Assembly (NCBI RefSeq): GCF_004364575.1
Contig: NZ_SOAG01000001.1
Location: 1 to 64,000 of the forward strand
From: Myroides indicus
Lineage (GTDB): Bacteria; Bacteroidota; Bacteroidia; Flavobacteriales; Flavobacteriaceae
Direction of reading: 5' to 3'
Length of the DNA stretch: 64,000 bases
Shown piece after piece: positions 17,931-26,365 of this stretch. The notes under the pieces were generated by a model. The model searched no databases and was not told the DNA's origin. It saw only the letters and a program-made list of their open reading frames with translations. The translations under genes and the position numbers were made by a program. The first letter of the stretch is position 1, and each line of letters starts with the position of its first letter.

Positions 17931-18896
17931 ATGCTTAAAGTTGGTGTATTGGGAGCAGGGCATTTAGGAAAAATCCATCTTCGCCTGCTAAACCAATCTA
18001 CAAAATATAATCTCGTTGGATTTTATGATCCTTCAGAAGAAAATGCAAATAAAGTAGCAGCAGAATTTGGTTATAAAAAATTTGAATCAATAGAAGAGCT
18101 AATTGCAGCTGTTGATGTAATAGATATCGTTACTCCTACTCTTTCCCATTTTAAATGTGCTAAGCAGGCTATAGAAGCCGGAAAGCATGTTTTTTTAGAA
18201 AAACCGATTACTACCACAGTGAAAGAAGCAGAAGATATTATTGTTCTTACTCAAAAATACGGTGTGAAAGGGCAAGTCGGACATGTGGAGCGTTTTAATC
18301 CTGCTTTTATTGCTGTAAAAGATAAAATCGGAACACCAATGTTTATTGAAACCCACCGTTTAGCAGAATTTAACCCGAGAGGGACAGATGTACCGGTGGT
18401 ATTGGATTTAATGATTCACGATTTAGACGTTATTTTAAGTGTTGTTAAATCTCCGGTTAAACACGTTAGTGCAAGCGGGGTTTCTGTCTTAAGTGAATCG
18501 CCGGATATTGCCAACGCTCGAATTGAATTTGAAAATGGATGTGTAGCTAATATAACAGCTAGCAGAATTTCTATGAAAAATATGCGAAAATCTCGTTTTT
18601 TTCAACGCGATGCCTACATTACGGTTGACTATCTTGAAAAAAACTGTGAGGTTATTAAAATGAAAGAAGCGGCTGAAATTCCAGGAGATTTTGATTTGAT
18701 TTTTCAAAATGCGGAAGGGGTCAAAAAACAGATTTATTACGACAATCCTCAAGTACATCAAAACAATGCTATTTTGGATGAATTAGAAACTTTTCACGAT
18801 GCTATTGTAAATAATACAGATCCGGTAGTTACTTTAGAAGACGGGACAAAAGCATTAAAATTAGCCTATCAGATTATAGAAGAGTTTAAAAAATAA
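17931..18896 (+). CDS. Gfo/Idh/MocA family oxidoreductase
   Basis: 321 aa. The Rossmann motif VGVLGAGHLGKIHLRLL and the EKP motif (FLEKPITTT, about 89-97) with GHVERFNPAF define an NAD(P)-dependent sugar or polyol dehydrogenase-like enzyme of the Gfo/Idh/MocA superfamily. This form is highly conserved in Bacteroidota, next to the 3-hydroxybutyryl-CoA dehydrogenase gene that follows after 46 nt. Its substrate is unknown. Confidence 0.88.
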   Translation: MLKVGVLGAGHLGKIHLRLLNQSTKYNLVGFYDPSEENANKVAAEFGYKKFESIEELIAAVDVIDIVTPTLSHFKCAKQAIEAGKHVFLEKPITTTVKEAEDIIVLTQKYGVKGQVGHVERFNPAFIAVKDKIGTPMFIETHRLAEFNPRGTDVPVVLDLMIHDLDVILSVVKSPVKHVSASGVSVLSESPDIANARIEFENGCVANITASRISMKNMRKSRFFQRDAYITVDYLEKNCEVIKMKEAAEIPGDFDLIFQNAEGVKKQIYYDNPQVHQNNAILDELETFHDAIVNNTDPVVTLEDGTKALKLAYQIIEEFKK

Positions 18897-18942
18897 AAAA
18901 TAACTGATTTTTAAATAATTAAATAATATATAAAATTTATTT

Positions 18943-19830
18943 ATGAAAAATATAGCTGTTATCGGCGCCGGAACCATGGGGAACGGAATTGCTCATACTT
19001 TTGCACAAAAAGGATTTAAAGTTCTTTTAATTGATATTTCAGAAGCTGCTATAGAGCGCGGAATGAATACCATTACCAAAAATTTGGACAGAATGATAGC
19101 CAAAGGAACTATTACTGAAGCAGATAAAAAAGAAACCATTGAAAATATTGTTACTTATACCGATATTAAAGATGGCGTTGTAAATGCTGACTTAGTGGTA
19201 GAAGCTGCAACCGAAAATATCAACCTTAAATTAAACATCTTTAAAGAACTCAGTGAAGTTTGCTCAGAAAATGTTATTTTAGCAAGTAACACATCTTCTA
19301 TTTCTATTACTCAAATCGCTTCTGTAGTTAAAAATCCTGAACGCGTAATAGGAATGCACTTTATGAATCCTGTTCCAATTATGAAATTGGTAGAAATTAT
19401 CAGAGGATATAATACCTCAGATAAAGTAACTGCAGAAATTATGGAACTTTCTAAAGCATTAGACAAAGTACCTACAGAAGTTAACGACTACCCCGGATTT
19501 GTAGCTAACAGAATCCTAATGCCAATGATTAACGAAGCAATAGAAACATTGTATAACGGAGTTGCGGGAGTTGAAGAAATTGATACTGTTATGAAACTGG
19601 GTATGGCTCATCCTATGGGACCTCTGCAATTAGCTGACTTTATCGGACTGGATGTTTGCTTATCTATTCTTAATGTTATGTATGACGGTTTTAAAAATCC
19701 AAAATATGCTCCGTGCCCATTGTTGGTAAATATGGTAATGGCAGGAAAACTAGGTGTAAAATCGGGTGAGGGATTTTATGACTACAGCGAAAGCAAAAAA
19801 GCTGAAAAAGTAGCAAAAATGTTTTTGTAA
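18943..19830 (+). CDS. 3-hydroxybutyryl-CoA dehydrogenase
   Basis: 295 aa. The NAD-binding motif is VIGAGTMGNGIAHTFAQKG; the catalytic His lies in GMHFMNPVPIMKLVEI and the following helices include NDYPGFVANRILMPMINEA. It is a single-domain (PaaH/Hbd-type) short enzyme that oxidises 3-hydroxyacyl-CoA, here probably in butanoate or fatty-acid metabolism. It is probably cotranscribed with the upstream oxidoreductase. Confidence 0.93.
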   Translation: MKNIAVIGAGTMGNGIAHTFAQKGFKVLLIDISEAAIERGMNTITKNLDRMIAKGTITEADKKETIENIVTYTDIKDGVVNADLVVEAATENINLKLNIFKELSEVCSENVILASNTSSISITQIASVVKNPERVIGMHFMNPVPIMKLVEIIRGYNTSDKVTAEIMELSKALDKVPTEVNDYPGFVANRILMPMINEAIETLYNGVAGVEEIDTVMKLGMAHPMGPLQLADFIGLDVCLSILNVMYDGFKNPKYAPCPLLVNMVMAGKLGVKSGEGFYDYSESKKAEKVAKMFL

Positions 19831-19936
19831 AAAATATTTTTATCTCCGATTAATAAAATTCTAAAAAAACAGAAACTATCTGAAAATTAAATATTATTTT
19901 TAGATAGTTTCTTTACAATTTCTGACACCATTAAGA

Positions 19937-21142
19937 ATGGCAAAAATAATACCTTTTAAAGGCCTGCGTCCAACTCAAGACAAAGTAAGTTTGGTTAGCT
20001 GTAGGTCCTATGAAGATTACAATGCGGTAGAAATAGCGTATTTACTTGACTATAATCCATTTTCTTTTTTACACGTATTAAATCCAGCTTATGTAAACCC
20101 CCAAAAAGTAACCAGCGATAAACGTTTTAAAATGGTTGCTGCGAAACTAAACGATTTTAAAAAAGAAGGTATTTTAATCACCGAAGACAAGCCTGTTTTG
20201 TATTTGTATCAAATAAAAACTAAATTTTGGCAGTTTACAGGAATCGTTGCCGGAACCACTATTGATGATTACAAAAATAATGTTATCAAAAAACATGAAG
20301 ATACTCTGGATTACAGAGTGCGTATGTTTAAAGAATATTTACAATACGGAAGATTCAACACCGAACCGGTATTGATGATGTATCCCGACCAGGAACAAAT
20401 TAGCAAATGGGTAGAAAGTTATAAAGAACAAGAAGCACTTTATGATTTTAGTACAGTTACAAAGGAACGCCATACTATATGGAAAATTGATCAGCCCGAA
20501 GATATAGATTGGCTGTCAGAACAGTTTGATCAAATTAACGAGTTTTACATAGCAGACGGACATCATCGTTGTGCTTCGGCAGAATTATTACAACAGGAAA
20601 ACTTAGAGTACCACAATTCAGTTATGTCGTTTTTAATAGGAGAAAATAATATCAAAATATATGAATACAACCGTATCATTCACGATTTAAACAATCATAC
20701 CAAAGACGAGTTCCTGAATTTATTAGCGGAGAAGTTTTTGATTGAAAACAAAGAGCAACAATTGTGGAAACCTACTAAAAAAATGGAGTTTGGAATGTAT
20801 TTAGATGGAGATTTTTACGCTTTGCGCCTAAAAGAAACTAAATCTAATGGAGACATTTTACAGCAATTGGATGCTCAAATCTTGTATGATGAAGTTTTAA
20901 ACCCTATTTTAGGGCTGGATGATTTAAGAAATGATGCCCGCATTGATTATGTTCCTGGAAATGAGTCTATTGTTGCAATAAAAGAATTAGTAGACGATGG
21001 CGAGTACGAAGTAGGCTTTATGCTCTACCCTACTAATATTGAAGAAATAAAAAGAATAGCAGATAACGATTTGATTATGCCGCCTAAAAGTACTTATATC
21101 GAACCTAAATTTATGAATGGGTTACTTATTTATGAAATTTAA
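19937..21142 (+). CDS. DUF1015 family protein
   Basis: 401 aa. The DUF1015 (PF06245) start IIPFKGLRPTQDKVSLV and the core motif EFYIADGHHRCASAELL (about 205-221) are clear. The family is conserved and cytoplasmic and often annotated as an HTH or serine-kinase-like protein; its His-rich motif suggests a metal or phosphate site, but no reaction is established here. yggS follows after 14 nt. Confidence 0.9.
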   Translation: MAKIIPFKGLRPTQDKVSLVSCRSYEDYNAVEIAYLLDYNPFSFLHVLNPAYVNPQKVTSDKRFKMVAAKLNDFKKEGILITEDKPVLYLYQIKTKFWQFTGIVAGTTIDDYKNNVIKKHEDTLDYRVRMFKEYLQYGRFNTEPVLMMYPDQEQISKWVESYKEQEALYDFSTVTKERHTIWKIDQPEDIDWLSEQFDQINEFYIADGHHRCASAELLQQENLEYHNSVMSFLIGENNIKIYEYNRIIHDLNNHTKDEFLNLLAEKFLIENKEQQLWKPTKKMEFGMYLDGDFYALRLKETKSNGDILQQLDAQILYDEVLNPILGLDDLRNDARIDYVPGNESIVAIKELVDDGEYEVGFMLYPTNIEEIKRIADNDLIMPPKSTYIEPKFMNGLLIYEI

Positions 21143-21156
21143 TTACATTTTGAATT

Positions 21157-21828
21157 ATGTCTATTACTGAAAACTTAAAAAAAATTAAGGATTCTTTACC
21201 TGATAATATTATCTTAGTCGCTGTTTCCAAAACAAAACCTATTGAAGATATACTAGAAGCTTATCATACGGGACAACGAGTTTTTGGCGAAAACAAAATT
21301 CAGGAAATGACTGAAAAGCAAGAAGTGCTCCCAAAAGATATCCAATGGCACATGATTGGACATGTACAGCGAAATAAAGTTAAATACATGGCATCATACG
21401 TATCTTTAATACACGGCGTAGATAGTTTAAAGTTGTTAAAGGAAATTGATAAACAGGCAAAAAAACACCGAAGAATAATCCCTTGTTTGCTGCAAGTATT
21501 TATTGCTACTGAAGAAACCAAATTTGGGTTGGAACAAGATGAACTGCTGGAATTGATTCATTCAGATGAATTTAAATCCTTACAAAACATCAAGATTATC
21601 GGACTGATGGGCATGGCTTCTTTCACTACCGACACTCAAAAAATACAGAAAGAATTTCAGTCTTTAAAAGATACTTTTGATTATGTAAAACCGTATCAGC
21701 TCCCTAATTGCCATTTTGAACAATTATCGATAGGAATGAGTGGTGATTACAAAATAGGTATAGAATGCGGAAGTACAATGGTGAGAATCGGAAGCAGTAT
21801 TTTTGGAGAGAGAAATTATTTAGTTTAA
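21157..21828 (+). CDS. YggS-family PLP homeostasis protein
   Basis: 223 aa. The PLP lysine is K25 in LVAVSKTKP; RVFGENKIQEM, WHMIGHVQRNKVK and SIGMSGDYKIGIECGSTMVRIGSSIFGER are the family signatures (alanine-racemase-like fold, single domain). It controls the level of free pyridoxal phosphate. Its last 60 or so codons are duplicated about 1 kb downstream as a fragment. It is cotranscribed with the DUF1015 gene. Confidence 0.95.
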   Translation: MSITENLKKIKDSLPDNIILVAVSKTKPIEDILEAYHTGQRVFGENKIQEMTEKQEVLPKDIQWHMIGHVQRNKVKYMASYVSLIHGVDSLKLLKEIDKQAKKHRRIIPCLLQVFIATEETKFGLEQDELLELIHSDEFKSLQNIKIIGLMGMASFTTDTQKIQKEFQSLKDTFDYVKPYQLPNCHFEQLSIGMSGDYKIGIECGSTMVRIGSSIFGERNYLV

Positions 21829-21910
21829 CAAAAAGATATACTATCTTAGCTCAATATTTTTAAATTGTCTATCAAAAAAACAGACAAAGAGTTAGTTATT
21901 TTACATCAAA

Positions 21911-22627
21911 ATGGAAATCTGTAAAAGTTGTAATGAATCCTTTCAAGGAAACTTTTGTTCAAATTGTGGATATTCTGTTTATATAAAAAGAATCGACCAC
22001 ACGTATATTCGCAATGAAATACTCAGTATTTTCAATTTTGACAAAGGTATCTTTTTGACTATTAAAGAACTTTTTATCCGTCCGGGAGAAAGCATAAAAG
22101 AATTTTTAACAACAGACCGAAACAGACTTGTAAAACCGGTTTTATTTATCCTAATTACTTCAATTATTTATTCTTTAATAAATAATTATTTCAAAATAGA
22201 AATCCAGTATGGAAACCATCAAGAAATGAATAATCCAATGGTGTTAATTTTTGGCTGGATTCAAAATAATTACGGATATGCCAATATATTAATGGCTGTT
22301 TTCATTTCTTTTATACTTAGATTATTTTTTAGGAAATCAGGATATAATATCTATGAAATTCTTATCCTACTATGTTTTGTAATGGGAATGGGAATGTTGA
22401 TTTTTTCCTTTTTTGCAATTTTAGAAGGATTAACACAATCCAGCTTAATGAACTTTGCAAGTATAGTTGGAGCCATATATACAACTTGGGCTATTGGACA
22501 TTTTTTTGGAAAAAAGAAATTTATCAATTATATTAAAGCGCTAACTTCCTATATTTTAGGAATGATTTTATTTAGTTTTTCAGCCATCTTTTTAGCGATA
22601 TTAATCAGCCTAATTACAAAGCAGTAA
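21911..22627 (+). CDS. DUF3667 membrane protein with N-terminal zinc ribbon
   Basis: 238 aa. A four-cysteine zinc ribbon opens the protein (CKSC with NFCSNCG, residues 4-20), followed by HTYIRNEILSIFNFDKG and four or five membrane helices, as in DUF3667 (PF12412) proteins of Bacteroidota. The function is unknown. It lies between yggS and a partial copy of the yggS 3' end, so it may have arrived together with a duplication or recombination event. Confidence 0.8.
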   Translation: MEICKSCNESFQGNFCSNCGYSVYIKRIDHTYIRNEILSIFNFDKGIFLTIKELFIRPGESIKEFLTTDRNRLVKPVLFILITSIIYSLINNYFKIEIQYGNHQEMNNPMVLIFGWIQNNYGYANILMAVFISFILRLFFRKSGYNIYEILILLCFVMGMGMLIFSFFAILEGLTQSSLMNFASIVGAIYTTWAIGHFFGKKKFINYIKALTSYILGMILFSFSAIFLAILISLITKQ

Positions 22628-22648
22628 ACTACATGATTTACATAAGAT

Positions 22649-22837
22649 ACCGACAAAATCCGCGAAGAATTTCAATCCTTAAGAGATATTTTTGATTATG
22701 TAAAACCGTATCAGCTCCCTAATTGCCATTTTGAACAATTATCAATGGGAATGAGTGGTGACTACAAAATAGGTATAGAATGCGGAAGTATGATGATCAG
22801 AATTGGAAGTAAGATTTTTGGAAATAGAAACTTATAA
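22649..22837 (+). pseudogene. Partial duplicate of the yggS 3' end
   Basis: 63 codons in an intact frame that lines up with the last part of yggS. A block of about 100 nt (equivalent to 21676-21776) differs from the parent at only three positions, while both flanks are more diverged. It keeps the yggS residues QLPNCHFEQLS and GMSGDYKIGIECGS but lacks the PLP lysine half and has no start codon. It cannot make a functional enzyme. It marks an old tandem duplication or gene conversion. Confidence 0.85.
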
Positions 22838-22897
22838 TGTAATTCTATTTTACATTTAATTGTAATTCTTTTTAAATGATAATAATACATTAAGAAG

Positions 22898-23245
22898 ATG
22901 AAAAAAGCGTTACACCCGCAAGATATCACAGAATTATTTTTAGAATATATTAATTCCGGTAATATTGATAATTTGGTCTCACTGTATGAAGATGATGCCG
23001 TACTAGTTATTGAAAATGACACTATAGCGCAAGGTAAAGAAGAAATTAAAAAATTCTATGCAACTCTTGTTTCCAACAATCCAAAATTTGAAAAAGGAAT
23101 ACAAAGAAGACCTCTTATCAACAAAGACATAGCGCTTACTTCTTCTAGATTAATTAATGGGGTAGTTACAGCAGAAGTTGCCCGAAAACAGCCTGACGGC
23201 ACCTGGAAGTGGTTTATAGATCAACCTGTAATTGCTAAGGAATAA
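22898..23245 (+). CDS. SnoaL/NTF2-like protein
   Basis: 115 aa. The helix-strand layout of the NTF2-like/SnoaL fold is recognisable: ITELFLEYINSGNIDNLVSLYEDDAVLVI, then GKEEIKKFYATLV, then strands ending in DGTWKWFIDQPVIA. Members include small stress or isomerase-like proteins (YybH group) without a known substrate. It is in the same direction as the GNAT-like gene 8 nt later, and they are probably cotranscribed. Confidence 0.8.
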   Translation: MKKALHPQDITELFLEYINSGNIDNLVSLYEDDAVLVIENDTIAQGKEEIKKFYATLVSNNPKFEKGIQRRPLINKDIALTSSRLINGVVTAEVARKQPDGTWKWFIDQPVIAKE

Positions 23246-23253
23246 ATAAGCTA

Positions 23254-23721
23254 ATGAATTTCAGCATTAGGATATATAATAAAAATGACGAAAAGTATAT
23301 TATAGATATATTTAAATCAAATTGTCCTAAATATTTTGATATAAATGATCTGGATAGTCTACATTTCTTTTTGAATAATTATATAGACGAAAACTTTAAA
23401 GTAGTAACATTAAATGATTATATAGTGGGCTGTGGTGGACACTATGTCAAAGAGAATGAAAAATTAATAGGTATAGCTTGGGTAATGTTTAAAAGAAATT
23501 CATTAGGGGTTAAAAATTTTTTATCTCTTTCAAATATTTTCTTTGAACATATAATGGACAATATACAGAATGAAAAGAAAGCATTCGATATTATAATAAA
23601 TACAACCCAATTACTTGAAAAAACATTTAATAAATTTGGATTTCATACTGTACATATTATTAAGAATGGATTTGGAAAAAATTTAGACCATTATGTAATG
23701 AGAAAAAAGTATTCTGACTAA
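23254..23721 (+). CDS. GNAT-like N-acetyltransferase
   Basis: 155 aa. It begins MNFSIRIYNKNDEKYIIDIF and has the central strand VVTLNDYIVGCGGHYVKEN, then IAWVMFKRNSLGVKNFL with a weak acetyl-CoA-loop region and LLEKTFNKFGFHTVHI, matching a GNAT fold. The substrate is unknown and the Q/RxxGxG/A loop is not well conserved. It is very AT-rich even for this genome and lies in the accessory patch between gene fragments, suggesting possible transfer. Confidence 0.65.
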   Translation: MNFSIRIYNKNDEKYIIDIFKSNCPKYFDINDLDSLHFFLNNYIDENFKVVTLNDYIVGCGGHYVKENEKLIGIAWVMFKRNSLGVKNFLSLSNIFFEHIMDNIQNEKKAFDIIINTTQLLEKTFNKFGFHTVHIIKNGFGKNLDHYVMRKKYSD

Positions 23722-23730
23722 ATATTTTAA

Positions 23731-23925
23731 TCAATTTTTAAAGCTTATCAAGAGAGTTCTCTTCTCTATCCGATAATAAGATTTGGAAAATATTACAAAA
23801 AAGGAGCTAAATATTTTATTCCTTTTTCTGTTTTTGTAAATCATGCCGTTGCCGATGGTTATCATATTTCTAAGTTGTTAATTGAAATCGAAGAGTTTGG
23901 AAAAAATATAAAAAAATGGCTATAA
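23731..23925 (+). pseudogene. C-terminal fragment of a chloramphenicol-acetyltransferase-like gene
   Basis: About 64 codons before a stop read FKAYQESSLLYPIIRFG, then FIPFSVFVNHAVADGYHIS and LLIEIEEF. This matches the end of type-A CAT-family proteins (PF00302), including the active-site region around HHAVxDGxH; the first His is replaced by Asn while the catalytic second His of the family stays (NHAVADGYH). The N-terminal two thirds are missing and no start codon is present. I infer a gene remnant left by deletion or recombination. Confidence 0.75.
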
Positions 23926-24142
23926 ATAAGAAAAGCTCTTTAAAAGCATTAAGAACAATATTTTAATCATAAAATAAGGTATTTTAATTGATAAACAACA
24001 GATTTACTACTGTTCATTCTATTGCAGATGTAATATTTATATTTAATATCATTTTTTGTATTTTAGCAATCAATTAAAATCAGTCTTGGAGTAAAATTGT
24101 AAAACACCGTTTTATGATTTGCCAAGCCGTCAAACAGATCAT

Positions 24143-25492
24143 GTGTACGCAATTTTAGATATAGAAACCACAGGAGGACAATATAACGAAGAAGGCATAA
24201 CCGAGATTGCCATTTATAAATTTGACGGCAACCAAGTTGTAGATCAGTTTATAAGTTTGGTAAACCCAGAGATACAAATCCAGCCGTTTGTGGTAAAATT
24301 AACAGGGATCAACAACGCTATGTTGCGCTTAGCTCCTAAATTTTATGAAATAGCCAAACGAATTATTGAAATAACAGAAGATTGCGTAGTTATAGCACAT
24401 AATGCAGAGTTTGATTACCGCGTAATTCGCAATGAATTCCGACGATTAGGATATGATTTTAAAAGACAAACATTATGTACGGTTGAATTATCTCAAAAGC
24501 TAATTCCTAATATGAACTCCTATAGTTTAGGCAAACTTGTGCGTTCTTTAGGAATTCCCATTACCGATAGACACAGAGCTAGTGGAGATGCTTTGGCTAC
24601 TTTAAAACTATTTGAATTGTTATTGTCTAAAGATCATGGAAAAACGATTATGCAATCCATGATAAAATCTGATTTGAAAACAGGCTTGCATCCCAAATTT
24701 TTAGATATTACTGATACTCTCCCCTCTTCAGCCGGAATTTATTATATTCACAATGAAAAAGGCGAAATAATCTTCATCAGTAAAAGTAAAAATATTAAAA
24801 AACAAATTCTTGAACACTTTACTAGTGAATCCTCTATTTCTAAAAAAATACAACAAGAAACTTATACGGTTACTTTTGAAAAAACGGGAAATGAGCTTAT
24901 AGCCTTATTAAAAGAAAATGAAGAAGTAGCTATCAACAAGCCTAAGTATAATAAAACTACCAAAAAAAGAATATTCCCTTATTCGCTATATTTAAAAAAC
25001 AATTTAAATGGATACTTGTTTCTGTCAATTGAAAAAACCGACGGAAGAAAGCGGAATACAATGGCTTTTACGTCTCTAAATGAAGCACATAAATTTATTG
25101 ACAAAATCATTAATAATACTGGTATTCAGATTTTTACAGTTTTCATAAATGAAAAAAAATCAAAAAAAGTTACTAGCGAGAATTTTTCTGAAAGCTGGCA
25201 AGAATCTTGTAATGAATACAATGAAAAATTACTTGAATTATTAAGTGTATATGATATTGACACCGATAATTTGATAATTTCAGATAAAGGAAGAAAAATA
25301 GAAGAAAAAAGCGCTGTAATTTTAGAACAAGGAAAATTAAAAGGATATTGTTTTTACGATTTAAACTTTCGCATCAATTCACCGCAACGAATTGATGCCA
25401 ATCTTATTCCTATTTGTTTTGACAGAAATAATCGAAATATAATTCTGAATTATCTGAATAAAAAAACAGGCTATAAATTAATTCGTTTTTAA
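24143..25492 (+). CDS. DEDDh exonuclease fused to a degenerate GIY-YIG domain
   Basis: 449 aa from a GTG at 24143 (YAILDIETTGG follows at once); a TTG at 24119 would add eight residues. The N-terminal DnaQ-like exonuclease (about 1-165) has DIETTG, HNAEFDYRV and the DEDDh late motif HRASGDALAT. A UvrC/Cho-like GIY-YIG domain (about 190-275) follows, but it reads GIYYI then FIS in place of YIG. The C-terminal ~170 residues are unassigned. The architecture is found in many Bacteroidota and is presumed to work in DNA repair. The ion-channel gene follows after 6 nt. Confidence 0.87.
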   Translation: MYAILDIETTGGQYNEEGITEIAIYKFDGNQVVDQFISLVNPEIQIQPFVVKLTGINNAMLRLAPKFYEIAKRIIEITEDCVVIAHNAEFDYRVIRNEFRRLGYDFKRQTLCTVELSQKLIPNMNSYSLGKLVRSLGIPITDRHRASGDALATLKLFELLLSKDHGKTIMQSMIKSDLKTGLHPKFLDITDTLPSSAGIYYIHNEKGEIIFISKSKNIKKQILEHFTSESSISKKIQQETYTVTFEKTGNELIALLKENEEVAINKPKYNKTTKKRIFPYSLYLKNNLNGYLFLSIEKTDGRKRNTMAFTSLNEAHKFIDKIINNTGIQIFTVFINEKKSKKVTSENFSESWQESCNEYNEKLLELLSVYDIDTDNLIISDKGRKIEEKSAVILEQGKLKGYCFYDLNFRINSPQRIDANLIPICFDRNNRNIILNYLNKKTGYKLIRF

Positions 25493-25498
25493 AAAATT

Positions 25499-26365
25499 AT
25501 GGTAGCAAGACGAAAGCTAAAAAGTAAGTGGGATATTTTACAGCAAAAGATATATATCATTATTTATGGTTCAAATACTTTTGCCGGGAAATTATTTGAT
25601 TTGGCATTGCTGTTTGTAATTCTGCTAAGTGTATTTTTGGTTATGTTGGAATCTGTTGAAAGCTATGATACACGGCATCATATGCTTTTGGTAGTTGGAG
25701 AATGGATTATTACTGTTTTCTTTTCAATGGAATATGCACTTCGCATCTTGTGCAATCGCAAACCCTTTAAATATATCTTCAGCTTTTATGGCATTGTTGA
25801 TTTGATTTCTATTTTACCAATGTATCTCGCCTTTTTTATTCCTGGTTCACGCGTTTTATCAGTTGTTCGCGCATTGAGGCTGCTAAGGTTATTTGGTATT
25901 TTGAATTTAATGCCTTATACTGGACAAGAATCACATTTAAAACTTGCCATAAAAGCCAGCAAAACAAAAATTATTGTCTTTGTTTACTTTGTTTTAGTTG
26001 TTTCCATATTATTAGGAGCACTGATGTATGTTGTTGAAGGAAAAGAAAGTGCTTTTTCAAGTATTCCAAAAAGTATTTACTGGTGTATCGTAACACTAAC
26101 TACTGTTGGATATGGAGATATTGCTCCTCAAACCGCGCTTGGACAAGTTATTGCTTCTTTTATAATGATTATGGGATATGGCATCATTGCTGTACCTACC
26201 GGAATTGTTACTGCTGAATTTTCTAGTCTTAAACGTCGAAATAACAATCCGCCAGACTTTAAACAAAAAAGAAATTGCCCTTCGTGTACAACCATTATCT
26301 TTGACCAAGATGCAAATTATTGTTATAACTGCGGACAAAAACTGGATAATGCTTTCTACAAATAA
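25499..26365 (+). CDS. Voltage-gated potassium channel with C-terminal zinc ribbon
   Basis: 288 aa. Six membrane segments: S1 (about 33-53), S2, S3, an S4-like helix with regularly spaced Arg (SVVRALRLLRLFGI), S5 and S6. The pore helix and selectivity filter are TLTTVGYGD (about 200-208), specific for K+. The cytoplasmic tail ends in a four-cysteine zinc ribbon (CPSC...CYNCG), an uncommon addition. It is an inner-membrane protein. It sits between the exonuclease gene and miaA, overlapping miaA by 17 nt. Confidence 0.92.
   Translation: MVARRKLKSKWDILQQKIYIIIYGSNTFAGKLFDLALLFVILLSVFLVMLESVESYDTRHHMLLVVGEWIITVFFSMEYALRILCNRKPFKYIFSFYGIVDLISILPMYLAFFIPGSRVLSVVRALRLLRLFGILNLMPYTGQESHLKLAIKASKTKIIVFVYFVLVVSILLGALMYVVEGKESAFSSIPKSIYWCIVTLTTVGYGDIAPQTALGQVIASFIMIMGYGIIAVPTGIVTAEFSSLKRRNNNPPDFKQKRNCPSCTTIIFDQDANYCYNCGQKLDNAFYK

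Noticed and set aside
26178..26348. An upstream extension of the miaA reading frame
   Set aside because: It would overlap 188 nt of the channel gene and push the P-loop far from the N-terminus; the ATG at 26349 gives the family length.
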